Shown: piece after piece, positions 55,378 through 64,000 of the stretch | Position numbering within the stretch: position 1 is the first letter of the stretch | Layout of the letters: every line of letters starts with the position of its first letter | Assembly: GCA_028274465.1 (NCBI GenBank) | Contig: CM051458.1 | Location: forward strand, 33,182,692-33,246,691 | Source of the DNA: Plantago ovata | Taxonomy: Eukaryota; Streptophyta; Magnoliopsida; Lamiales; Plantaginaceae | Direction: 5' to 3' | Length of the DNA stretch: 64,000 nucleotides | Program-made: the position numbers and the translations under genes | Notes under the pieces: generated by a model | The model's database searches: none | Seen by the model: only the letters and a program-made list of their open reading frames with translations | Told to the model about the DNA's origin: nothing

Positions 55378-57991
55378 TGTAACATCCCGTATTTTCTTTT
55401 TTTTTATTTAATTAATTTCCTAAATAATTTATTTTATTTGGGTAATTTAATTAAGTTCTTTCCCGCGCATTCGGGTTCGTCATTAGAGAGTTCGCGTTGA
55501 ATTAACTCACTCCGTTTCGTTTTGGGTTCAGCTAGTGATCTAAATTAAGAGGCCCAATTTGACTCAATCTCCAGGCCCAAGTCTTGGTCAGTCAAAGCCC
55601 GGTCTTCATTCCTTAACCCTAACCCTCATACCCCAAAACTTTTCCCATCTCTCCCACCTAGTTCATTCAACGCCTCCACAATCAGAAGAAAGAAGAAAAA
55701 AAACTCCTTCTCTCTCTCTCGCTCACCTTTCTTCATCAATCCACCATCTTCATCTTCATCTCATCCCTTTACCCTCACCATTGACATCACCCATCATCAT
55801 CATCAACCGGAACAGATCTCTGGTGCCCCGTTTCCGCCGTCGCGCCACTGCCGCCGTGCTTTGCTCCGTTTCAGCCGCTCCCGCCCGACCGTTCTACTCC
55901 GTTCACGTGTGTTGCTGCTGTATCGATCTGATTCGCTCCATTCCGGCATCGTCTGTCCCGATCCTGCTCCGTTCGTTCCCGTGCTGCCCCGACACGTGCC
56001 TGTTGTTGCTGCCCGCTCGCGCCCGTACCATTCCGTCCGAATTTATTCCGACCGGCTCTGATTTCGTGTTCCGCTGCTCGCTCCGTTTGGTCGTCCAATC
56101 CCGTCCGGCTCGTTCTCTCCGTCCTACTCCGTGCGAACCGTGTCGACCGCTCCGATTCCGTTTTCAATTCCGATTGTTGCTTCTCCGTTTACGTTCGAAG
56201 GTAAACTCTATTTTTTTCCCATTTTGTTCTTACTTCTTCTTTTGAACATTTTTACCCCTGCTGCTTTTGACCTTGAAATTGAACCGGGACTGAGGAAAGT
56301 TTTGGATTTGTGTTGTGTTGTTATTTGTGATCTGTTCGATCTTGACCATACGAATGTTGACTGAATCTGGACAATTGACCTCGTTTATCGACTGACTTGG
56401 ACTTTTGAGTAATGATTTGAGAACTTGTGGACGGTTTTGGTTTGACTAGAACCTGTGAGGACCGTTTAGATAATTCTGAAAATTTTAAAGGACCTTTTTA
56501 CAATTATGTTTTGACCTATGTTGACTGACAGTGTACTAGTTTAAGAGATGTTGGAGTTATGTCGACTGTTATGTGTGTTCAGAAACTTGTTGGGTTCGTT
56601 TGTACTTTCTGAAAATTAAAAAGGACTTTTCTGTAATTTCTGTTTGAGGGTAAATTGGTCTTTTCTCTTGACCTCGACTGTTTTGGAGATAGTTGGAGTT
56701 TTTGGTGAACTGTTTTGTTGATTCGGAAACTTGTGAGGTTGTTGAGTAATTTCTTAAACTTAAAGAAGTTTTCTGCATTCGTTTTACGAAGGGCAAAATG
56801 GTAATTTTACTGTTGACGGTATTCTGGTAATTTTGTAATCTGATTTTAAATCGTTTTCTAAAAGCTAGTAAGTTATTAGTTCTTGTCTTGGTGAAGTAAG
56901 AAGTTGCCTTCTAGCTTAATTGGTTAAGGGTCGCGTTACTAACTTAGATGTCCCGAGTTCAAGCCCCTAACACTTCTTTATCGATATTTTTTCATTTTCA
57001 TTCGTTTAGCTTTGGTTCGACTTCTAGTTCGTAACTAGATACTTCCTGTTTAGGTTCTCCGATCGAAAACTCTTAACTCGCTGTGCTTTTGAGGATCTTT
57101 GGTTGCAAGTTTAAGGTGAGTGTTCGCCCCAAAGTTTGTCTGTTTTTTTTAAAACCTGGAAGGCTATGTGCTATGCATGTTTTGGTTGTATTCTGTTTGG
57201 TACTGACTCTTCTGCAGGAACATTTCTTGATATCTCGAGTACTTTCTGTTACTGTTTGTCTGTATCTGTTCTGTCTGTTTCTGTGTGACCGGTCGATTAG
57301 GTAGTAATTAGGTAGACTTGGGTAGTGTGGACTATCGGGTTTATTTAGTTATTGCCTAGTCTATTCCCTTTTAGACGCGAGGCAGAAGTCGCTGAGGTCT
57401 ATTAGGGTCGTAGGTTCTGTTTCCCCAAAGTACACGAGGCCCTGTTCTGTCCAGAGTTGTTAACCCTCTGGAGGGAGTTACAAGGGCATTCTGGGAGTAG
57501 GAGTAACAAGGCGGGCTGCACCAACGGACTTCACTTATCTGTTTCTGTCTGTCTCTCTGTGTTGTTATCTGCTTCTGTTACTGTCTTACTTGCTACAAAT
57601 GTTTTGTTTTCAAAACTGTTTACTGTTATGTCTTTTTAAAATAGAACCTCACTGAGATCCTTTATCTCACACTATTTCTGTTTTCAAAATCCCTTCCTTG
57701 TAGATTCTGCTGAAGGAGACCGAGTCTAGACGTCCAACGACTGAGAGTGGGAACTGGGGCTTTCGTTGGGATTTAATTGTTTTTGAATAAAGAGGAAAAC
57801 TATTTATATTCTTCACTTTCCGTTACATTCTTTTGAAATTGTTATAGTTACCGTTGGATATTTTGAGTCTGTTTGCGCATTGGCGCCAAATTCTGTTATT
57901 GCATTTATTGTGGACCGTTGTCCTTTGGATTATTTCAAATGTTTCTTTTTCGATAAAAAATTATTTTATTTTAAAATCCGATACCGTTACA
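55378..57991 (+). mobile_element. Solo D LTR (2,614 bp)
   Basis: TGTAACATCCC start, CGTTACA end, target duplication GTCTA at 55373-55377 and 57992-57996. GC-rich middle (55830-56190), a tRNA-like module (56903-56972). No gene; the ORFs in it are products of its base composition. Confidence 0.93.
56903..56972 (+). ncRNA. tRNA-like sequence in the solo D LTR
   Basis: An A-box-like TAGCTTAATTGG (56912-56923) and a B-box-like GAGTTCAAGCC (56955-56965) lie 54 bases apart end to end, as in Pol III genes and tRNA-derived SINE heads. The T-arm does not pair, so it is not a working tRNA. Confidence 0.5.
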
Positions 57992-59136
57992 GTCTACTTA
58001 GGAGAAAATCAGAAGAAACTTGTGATCGTCTCCTCACATCTCTCCAACGATGAAGAAAGTTAGCTAATTGAAGTTTTGAAAGAAAATTCTTCAGCTATAG
58101 GATGGGGGATTAGTGATATCAAAGGAATTAGCCCTACTCGGTGTGTGCACAACATCACTCTAGAACAAGATGCTAAACCCATTAGGCAACCTCAGCGTAG
58201 GATAAATCCGGCCATGCAAGAGATGGTAAAGAAAGAAGTGATCAAGTTGCTAGATGCCGATATGATTTACCCCATTCCTGATAGTTGATGGGTGAGTCCG
58301 GTTCATGTAGTTCCTAAGAAATCAGGAGTCACGGTGGAAGTGAATGAGAAGGGAGAGTTAGTACCGGTTAGGAAGACCACTGGATGGCGGATGTGCATTG
58401 ACTATAGAAGATTAAATGCCGCCACTAAGAAAGACCACTTCCCTTTGCCATTTATAGATGACATGCTAAACCGCCTTGTGGGGCGGAAATTCTATTGTTT
58501 TCTTGATGGTTTATCAGGTTTCTACCAGATTCCGATTGCACCAGAGGATCAGGAGAAGATGACATTCACATGCCCATTCGGAACGTTTGCCTATAGGAGG
58601 ATGCCGTTTAGGCTATGCAACGCTCCCGCCACTTTCCAAAGATGCATGCTTTATGTTTTCTCTGATATGGTAACTAAGTTTGTTGAAGTTTTCATGGATG
58701 ATTTTTCCCTTTTTGGTGATTCGTTTGATGAATGCTTGCAAAGATTAGATCTTGTTCTGAAAAGGTGCATTGAATGCAATTTGACCTTAAGCTGGGAGAA
58801 AAGTCATTACATGGTTAGGGAAGGCATTGTTCTAGGACATGTAGTTTCTGAAAGAGGTATTAAGGTAGACAAGGCTAAGATCGAAATCATTGAAAAACTT
58901 CCCCCACCTACTTGTGTGAAAGAATTGCAGTCTTTTCTTGGTCATGTAGGGTTTCATAGGAGGTTTATTAAAGATTTTTCGAAAATTGCTAAACATTTAA
59001 GTAGCTTGCTTGCAAAAGATGTGGTTTTCCATTTCTCTAATGAGTGCTTAGTTGATTTTAATACCCTTAAGGAAAAGCTTGTTTCTGCTCCCATTGTTGT
59101 GCCGCCTGATTGGAATCTTCCTTTTGAGATTATGTG
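57992..59136 (+). pseudogene. A-G reverse transcriptase
   Basis: LGENQKKLVIVSSHLS, IGWGISDIKGISPTRCVH, SPVHVVPKKSG, WRMCIDYRRLNAATKKDHFP, FLDGLSGFYQIPIAPEDQ, FMDDFSLFGDS (catalytic FMDD 58691-58702), LGHVVSERGI. In-frame stops TAG 58061 and TGA 58286. It is cut after LPFEIMC by the D element at 59137. Confidence 0.9.
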
Positions 59137-59598
59137 TGTAACGGTACCGGTTTTTAAAAACAAAAAGATTTCTTGCAAAGAGAAAATCCGAAATAATTTT
59201 AAAAACAACGGTCGGCAATAAATGCCATAATAATATTTGACGCGCACAGCGCTAAAAGAATCAAGTAAATACCCAATAGTAACTTAGAAATCAAATGAAT
59301 AACAACTATTGAAAACAGTGAGAAGTTTCATCTCCTTATTTTGAAATAAATTCCCAAAGACACCCCAGACCCTTCTCTCAGTCGTTGGCATCCTACTCGC
59401 GTGCATCCTCAGTAGTATCTGGAAGGAAGGAATTTTGAAAATAAAGAGAGTGTGAGATAAAGGATCTCAGTGAGGTTCTAAGTTAACAAACAGAAAGTAA
59501 ACAGTTTTTGAAATCAAAATCTTTTTCAGCAGATAATATAGCAAACAGAACAGATAACAGAACAGAAAGACAGAACATATAAGTCGAAATCCGTTGGT

Positions 59599-59714
59599 GC
59601 AGCCCGCCTTATTGCTCCTACTCCCAATAGCCCTTATAGCTCCCTCTAGAGGGTATAAGCCCGCCTTATTGCTCCTACTCCCAATAGCCCTTATAGCTCC
59701 CTCCATAGGGTATA
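59599..59714. repeat. 58-bp tandem duplication in the D LTR
   Basis: Two copies of a block containing CCGCCTTATTGCTCCTACTC; single in the solo LTR (around 57440-57530, opposite strand). Confidence 0.8.
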
Positions 59715-60282
59715 CAACTCCGGACAGAAACAGAAACCCCCGTGTACTTTGGGGAAAAAAACAGAACCTACGACCCTAATAGACCTCAGCGACTTCTGCC
59801 TCGCGTCCAAAAGGGATTAGACTAGGCAATAACCAAGCAAACCCGATAGTCCTCTACTACCCAAGTCTACCTAGTTACGACCTAATCAACCGGTCACACA
59901 GAAACAGACAGAACAGATACAGATCAAACAGATACGAACAATCAAACACCGAGAAGTGTTCCTGCAGAAAGGTTAATCCAGAACAGAGTAGCAATAAACA
60001 AAGAAAGTAATTAGTCATACTTAGGACTTAGTACTTTTGCGCGGAAGCATACCGTAAAACAGTATATATAGTAATAGGTACAAGTTGTCACATATCCTTC
60101 CAGTTTTTCGCAAATAAATAAGTTTAGGGGTGAACACTCACTTCAACTTGAAAGCAAAAGTTTTCAACGAGCAGTGAACTTAAGAGTTATCAAACGACGG
60201 AGAACCTAAATAGAAAGTAACTAGTTACACTTTAGAAGTCGAACGAACGGAAAGAAAAAGGTCGGTAAAGAAGTGGTAAAGA

Positions 60283-60355
60283 AGGGGTTCGAACTCGGGA
60301 CCTCTAAGTTAGTCAAGCAAGAACCTAGCCAACTAGGCTAGCAAGTTAAGTCATT
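60283..60355 (-). ncRNA. tRNA-like sequence in the D 3' LTR
   Basis: On the minus strand TAGCCTAGTTGG (60340-60329) fits the A box and GAGTTCGAACC (60296-60286) fits the B box better than in the solo copy, with the same spacing. Conserved between two D LTRs. Confidence 0.55.
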
Positions 60356-61888
60356 ACTAAAGTACCAAAGCAGAAACTAAGTTGAAACGTTTTAAGAAAA
60401 TACTCTTTCGGTTTTCAGTCTCTGGAAATTACTAAAATACCCTCAGTGGTAAATTGCAAAAAGACCATTTAACCTCAGTTTGAATTTACAGAAGTAACTC
60501 CCAGTACTAGGATTGAAACAGAATAACCTTTTTCTGAAAACAGAACCAGCTGATAATACAAGTGACATACTGTTCAGAAGTGAAATTACTATTTTGCCCT
60601 TCAGGTAAATTTAAAGGAGAAACCCCTCTTAAAGCTTCATAAAACCAAACAAGTCTCATAGGATTTTAACTCATCGAAAACAGACCACAAAAGTTACAAA
60701 GTTCACAGTCAGGTCCTCTGCCAGTCAACTAAGGTCAATCTAAAAAAATTACAAACAGGTCCTTACAGTTCCAGAAACCTCAAAAAGGTCCTCAAAGGTT
60801 TTAATCTTTACAAATTCAGTCCTCAAGTTTCTCAAATAATTAGGTCAAAGTCCAGGTCAGTCAACATGGATCAAACTGGTCAAGATCGAACAGTCCACAA
60901 ATAACAACACAACACAAATCCAAAACTATCCTAAGTCCCGGTTCAACTTCGAGGTCAAAAGCAACAGGGGTAAGATCGTAAATCAAGTAAAGGGTAGGAC
61001 GGTCAAAATAGAGATAGAAAATAAACGAAAAGAAAGAACTGGATCAGAATGGTTACCTTGTGACGAACTGGAAAAGAATGGGCTGCGAATTGAGAAAGAA
61101 CAGAAAGGATTAAATCGGGGTTTAGTTCGAGGTTTGAGTCCAACGTGCAAGAATATAAACGAACTGAATCTCACCGGAACCAAACCGTAAAAATGAGCAG
61201 TACGATCGGGAACGGCGCAAGCTTGGACTGGAACAAACGGAATGTTACTCACGGCGCCGGAACGGAGCGGGTGACGGAGCGAAACGGGCGGGACGGCACT
61301 GAAACAGACAGAAATCAACAAAAACTAAGAAAACGAAATCAAAATCTCAACCGAGATTTGAATCAACGAACCAAATGGATACTTACCGGATCCAAAACGG
61401 ACCGGAGAGAGGTGAACTGCTGCAGGGTGGAACTGGTACGGGACGGGCAGTACGGAGCGAAACAGACAACGAACGGACTGGAAACGGAGTGAGATGGCGG
61501 CGGTTGGGGTCGGATCGAACGGCGGCGGCAGCGTTCGATCGGGTCTTGGGCGGCGGTGCGGCGAGATCGGGATTGGAGAAGAACGGAGCAGCGAACAGCG
61601 CGGCTGACGGTGGCGATGGACGGACCGGTGATGACGGCGGTAGGGCAGCAGCAAGCGGCGCGGCTCGGGCGCAACACGGGCGGCGGCGGCGGCGGTGGTT
61701 CAAGGTGGAGGAGATGATGATGGATGGTGACGGGCGAGAGAGAGGCAGAGAGAGGGAGCAATTTTCTTTTCTTTCTTCTTTAGAGGCGTGTGGGAGTGAA
61801 TGAAGGTGGGGTGAGGATCAGCTAGGGTTAGGTAAAAGATATGGGCCAAATAGGAAATGGGGCTCAAACCTATGCTCTAACTGACTTA

Positions 61889-62366
61889 TCTCGTACAACT
61901 CCTCTCCCATTTATGGAAGAGTCGGCCATACTTTTGAGACCAACTTCGAAGTTGCCTAAACCCGGGATTTATGAAACTCGTATTAGGCTTTCTTTCCCAA
62001 ACCTCCTCTAGGTGCCTCCCTTTGTCTCGGATCCTCGTAACCCCATAACATGGGGCTTAGGGACCGATATGATGATTGGTTTAGGTAGGGCGGCCGGCCT
62101 ACTAGGGGTTTTTGCTCTTCCATTTCCCCTTTCCTTGAAGTCAAGCACTCGCTTACTCAAGCAAAAGAACTAGAGTTATAGTGGAATGCCAATGAAAGGA
62201 TATGTTCTAGCTCGGCCGATGATAGGGACATAATCTGGTAGGCGCTAGCAGAAGCATCTTGGCTAATTGGCCCCACATACCCACTCTCCTTTCCTCCCAT
62301 TCCATTTAGGGAGCCTCAAAGAATAACCAAAGGGAGTTCGTGGATTTCCCTAGGCGAACAGGTAGA
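61889..62366. other. Insert of probable organelle (mitochondrial) origin
   Basis: This block is absent from the solo D LTR, which passes directly between the flanking sequences. Its balanced composition and style (GGGCGGCCGGCCTACTAGGG, GAAGTCAAGCACTCGCTTAC) differ from the neighbours and read like plant mitochondrial intergenic DNA. No gene is visible. The origin is inferred from style only. Confidence 0.4.
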
Positions 62367-62574
62367 CTTCGATTTGGGCCAGCCATCCAAATCGGGTTGG
62401 GCCACTAATCAGCTTGTTAGCTGATCCAAACGGGACGAAGCGAAATAATCCTACGCGAACTATCAAAAGACGAACTCGAAAGCGCGGGAATAAAATTAAC
62501 TAATTACCGAATAAAATAAATTACTTAGGTAATTAATTAATTTAAAATAATAAAAAAAAATACGGGGCGTTACA

Positions 62575-62590
62575 CTCCACCCCCCTTAAA
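62575..62590 (-). promoter_or_regulatory. Polypurine tract of the D element
   Basis: Minus strand TTTTAAGGGGGGTGGAG directly before TGTAACGCCCCG. Confidence 0.85.
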
Positions 62591-62813
62591 AGAAGTTTCG
62601 TCCTCGAAACTTAACTAGCGTAAAACTAACGAACGTAGAACGGAGAAACGAAAGTCTTCAACTTCAAACGACGGATGAGAGAGTAAACTCACAAGTTAAA
62701 AGTTAATAAAAGTCGAAACTAGCCTAAAGGAAACAAAGCCTACCTCTACAACCAAACGCTTCCAAGTAACAAGTCCTCAATAAGCCGGTACCTAACCTTC
62801 AAAAAAATCTATC
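62591..62813 (-). other. 3' untranslated region of the D element
   Basis: AC-rich on the plus strand, no frame or repeat of note; joins gag to the polypurine tract. Confidence 0.5.
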
Positions 62814-63959
62814 CTAGCAAAAGAAGTGCGGTTCAATAAACAAACACGACTTAGAAGAGGTTTGTCCAAACGTGCGTACCTTTTGCCACACTTGCTGACA
62901 GAGCCTCATGTCCAACCCACTGTGGACCTTCCCTTTGGTGGTTTCACCAACTCCTTGATCTTTCAAAATCGCGTTACCTGGACGTCCTTTCTTAATTAGA
63001 GAGCGACGCCTCGGACATTCGTTCACCTTATGATCTTTGCTGCCACAAGCCAAACACCAACCCTTCTTCTTCCAGCAGTTGTCTTCTTCGTGAGTTGTTC
63101 CTCCACAGAAATTACAATTTACACTAGTTGACTCTCCAGTAATATCATCGAGTTCACGGGGTCGACTTTCCCGCTGATTGCGAGGACACTTGGATGGAGA
63201 CGGACGATCTTTGCCACTCACATGATCAGAACCCCTTTTTCCAGATCGATGAGATTCACGACTCTCAAGCTCTCCTAATATGTTCTCCACTTCAGCAGCT
63301 CTTTCCACGGCCTTCGCGTAAGTTAACATCTCGATTCGAAACAGGTTGTACTTGATCTTAGGCTTCAATCCTCGTGCAAAGCACCTCATCTTTTCCATTT
63401 CATCATTTTGGAGGTGTGGCACAAACTTCAACAATCTCGTGAATTTAAGATCATACTCGGACACCGTCATCCTCCCTTGCCTCAACTTTTCCAACTCACT
63501 AACTCTTCTCATACGGACATTACGGGGAACATACTTGTCCACAAATTCCGTCGCAAAATTCTCCCATGTGTGAGGTTTTCCTTCTCTCCTCCATCGTGCA
63601 TCAACGGTGACCCACCAACGGCGTGCTAGTCCATCGAGCTGGAACACTGCAAGCTCCACCATTTGTGCATCATTGATGTGCAAGATACTAAACAAATCCT
63701 CGATGCCCTCGATCCACACTTCAGCTTTCCTTGTGTGGGGTGATCCTTCAAACCTTTCCGGATGGAAACGAGTGAACCTCTCAGCTGCCGGCACTGTTAG
63801 AGTTTCTTGATGTGGCATAACTGGCGGCGCGATCGCACTTGCTACTTGGTGGGAGGCATTCGGAGCTGCAATCGTCTGCTGCATCGAGACTTGTGCATTA
63901 GCATCATTGGCGGCGTGGTTGCTGCTACTGGTAGCGCGATTGTTGTTCCTTGGAGCCAT
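62814..63959 (-). CDS. Gag of the D element (chromovirus type)
   Basis: ATG at 63959 (MAPRNNNRATSSSNH). A Gln/Ala/Pro-rich N-terminus is followed by a Gag domain (residues about 60-230: FHPERFEGSPHTRKAEVWIE, ARRWWVTVDARWRREGK, LEKLRQGRMTVSEYDLKFTRL, FARGLKPKIKYNLF). Two CCHC knuckles follow, CNFCGGTTHEEDNC and CLACGSKDHKVNEC. 381 residues, no internal stop, making it the only large intact gene in the window. No protease follows; the frame ends in PHFFC after unrelated sequence. Pattern fits Tekay/Del-type chromoviruses. Confidence 0.88.
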   Translation of the reverse strand: MAPRNNNRATSSSNHAANDANAQVSMQQTIAAPNASHQVASAIAPPVMPHQETLTVPAAERFTRFHPERFEGSPHTRKAEVWIEGIEDLFSILHINDAQMVELAVFQLDGLARRWWVTVDARWRREGKPHTWENFATEFVDKYVPRNVRMRRVSELEKLRQGRMTVSEYDLKFTRLLKFVPHLQNDEMEKMRCFARGLKPKIKYNLFRIEMLTYAKAVERAAEVENILGELESRESHRSGKRGSDHVSGKDRPSPSKCPRNQRESRPRELDDITGESTSVNCNFCGGTTHEEDNCWKKKGWCLACGSKDHKVNECPRRRSLIKKGRPGNAILKDQGVGETTKGKVHSGLDMRLCQQVWQKVRTFGQTSSKSCLFIEPHFFC

Positions 63960-64000
63960 CCTATCGCAATTAGTCTAAGGTAAGTAACGTCGTTAATCGT
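63960..64000 (-). other. Upstream of the D gag start
   Basis: On the minus strand TTACTTACCTTAG lies just before ACTAATTGCGATAGG and the gag ATG, which could be a 3' splice site. Too short to judge. Confidence 0.25.

Larger units (their letters stand above)
59137..62574 (-). repeat. D 3' LTR (3,438 bp)
   Basis: Homologous to the solo LTR over its length in opposite orientation. It is longer because of a 58-bp tandem duplication (59599-59714) and an insert of about 480 bp (61889-62366). ORFs in 60983-61803 reflect GC-rich composition. Confidence 0.9.
51712..64000 (+). mobile_element. A-G: Athila-like gypsy element with gag, protease and RT
   Basis: 5' LTR 51712-52849, primer site 52853-52870, gag, protease and RT in the order expected for Athila. 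Interrupted at 55378 by a solo D LTR and at 59137 by a D element; the rest of pol, the 3' LTR and the second target copy (first copy ATAAG, 51707-51711) must lie beyond the window. In-frame stops at 53079, 53724, 58061 and 58286 make this copy defective. Its LTR aligns with NA-G1 LTRs along nearly its whole length. Confidence 0.88.
59137..64000 (-). mobile_element. Gag-only D gypsy element, right part beyond the window
   Basis: 3' LTR 59137-62574, polypurine tract 62575-62590, gag 62814-63959 on the minus strand. Gag is separated from the polypurine tract by only about 220 bases, so there is no protease or pol. The 5' LTR lies past 64000. The left flank ATGTG (59132-59136) should be the target duplication. 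Confidence 0.85.

Noticed and set aside
55612-55625. Telomere-like CCTAACCCT
   Set aside because: Under two units; no array.
55559-56245. A 228-codon plus-strand ORF and a smaller antisense one
   Set aside because: Inside the D LTR; Ser/Pro/Arg/Leu-rich product of a GC- and pyrimidine-rich stretch, not kept in the other D LTR.
56903-56972. A functional tRNA gene
   Set aside because: T-arm and acceptor stem do not pair; only promoter-box similarity remains.
60983-61803. Overlapping ORFs on both strands in the second D LTR
   Set aside because: Same GC-rich LTR region; frames and products do not correspond to those in the solo LTR.

Overview
The window is plant nuclear DNA, almost certainly dicot intergenic or heterochromatic sequence. 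It is built nearly entirely of nested LTR retrotransposons, and I see no intact host gene. Evidence for a plant: tRNA-Met-type primer sites (TGGTATCAGAGC) of Ty1/copia elements, TGGCGCC-type primer sites of plant Ty3/gypsy elements, Athila-, Tat- and chromovirus-like proteins, and plant-type splice sites. Most reading frames carry stops or frameshifts. Family names used below are mine: C1 and C2 are copia families, G is an Athila-like gypsy family, D is a gypsy family with LTRs starting TGTAAC.

Layout. 1-5112: remains of Tat-like gypsy elements (28-bp minisatellite, antisense coiled-coil ORF, one LTR at 1656-2576, a minus-strand LTR from 4027 with its primer site). 5113-43769: a C2-type element, 5'-truncated, whose 3' ORF ('ORF3') is cut by a full C1 element (5293-15132, TSD aacaa) and by a gag-protease-only G element, NA-G1 (16091-24385, TSD gactt). 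Its LTR (28550-30048) is followed by a second truncated copy of ORF3 and another C2 LTR. That LTR is split by NA-G2 (31736-42804, TSD catct), which itself holds a solo C1 LTR (32611-34688, TSD atata). 43770-44383: fragment resembling a copia LTR. 44384-51711: a C2 element with gag-pol (C2-A), cut at the end of pol by a G element with gag, protease and RT (A-G, from 51712). A-G is in turn cut by a solo D LTR (55378-57991, TSD gtcta) and by a gag-only D element running off the right edge (from 59137).

How parts relate. NA-G1 and NA-G2 have gag and protease but no RT, RNase H or integrase. Their LTRs match those of A-G, so they look like non-autonomous partners that depend on A-G-type enzymes. 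Each also carries a second, intron-containing transcription unit encoding a protein that resembles the 'putative plant transposon protein' family. The C2 3' ORF looks distantly related to that protein and contains three short introns.

Most unusual signals: (1) three tandem hairpins with one invariant loop and covarying stems in the C1 leader; (2) dense, frame-independent enrichment of TTGCTGA across all C2 sequence; (3) a GC-rich palindromic module in G LTR promoters, between genes and inside coding sequence, whose arm bases co-vary; (4) a tRNA-like A-box/B-box module in both D LTRs; (5) a probable organelle DNA insert in one D LTR. All assignments come from reading the sequence; no database search was run.
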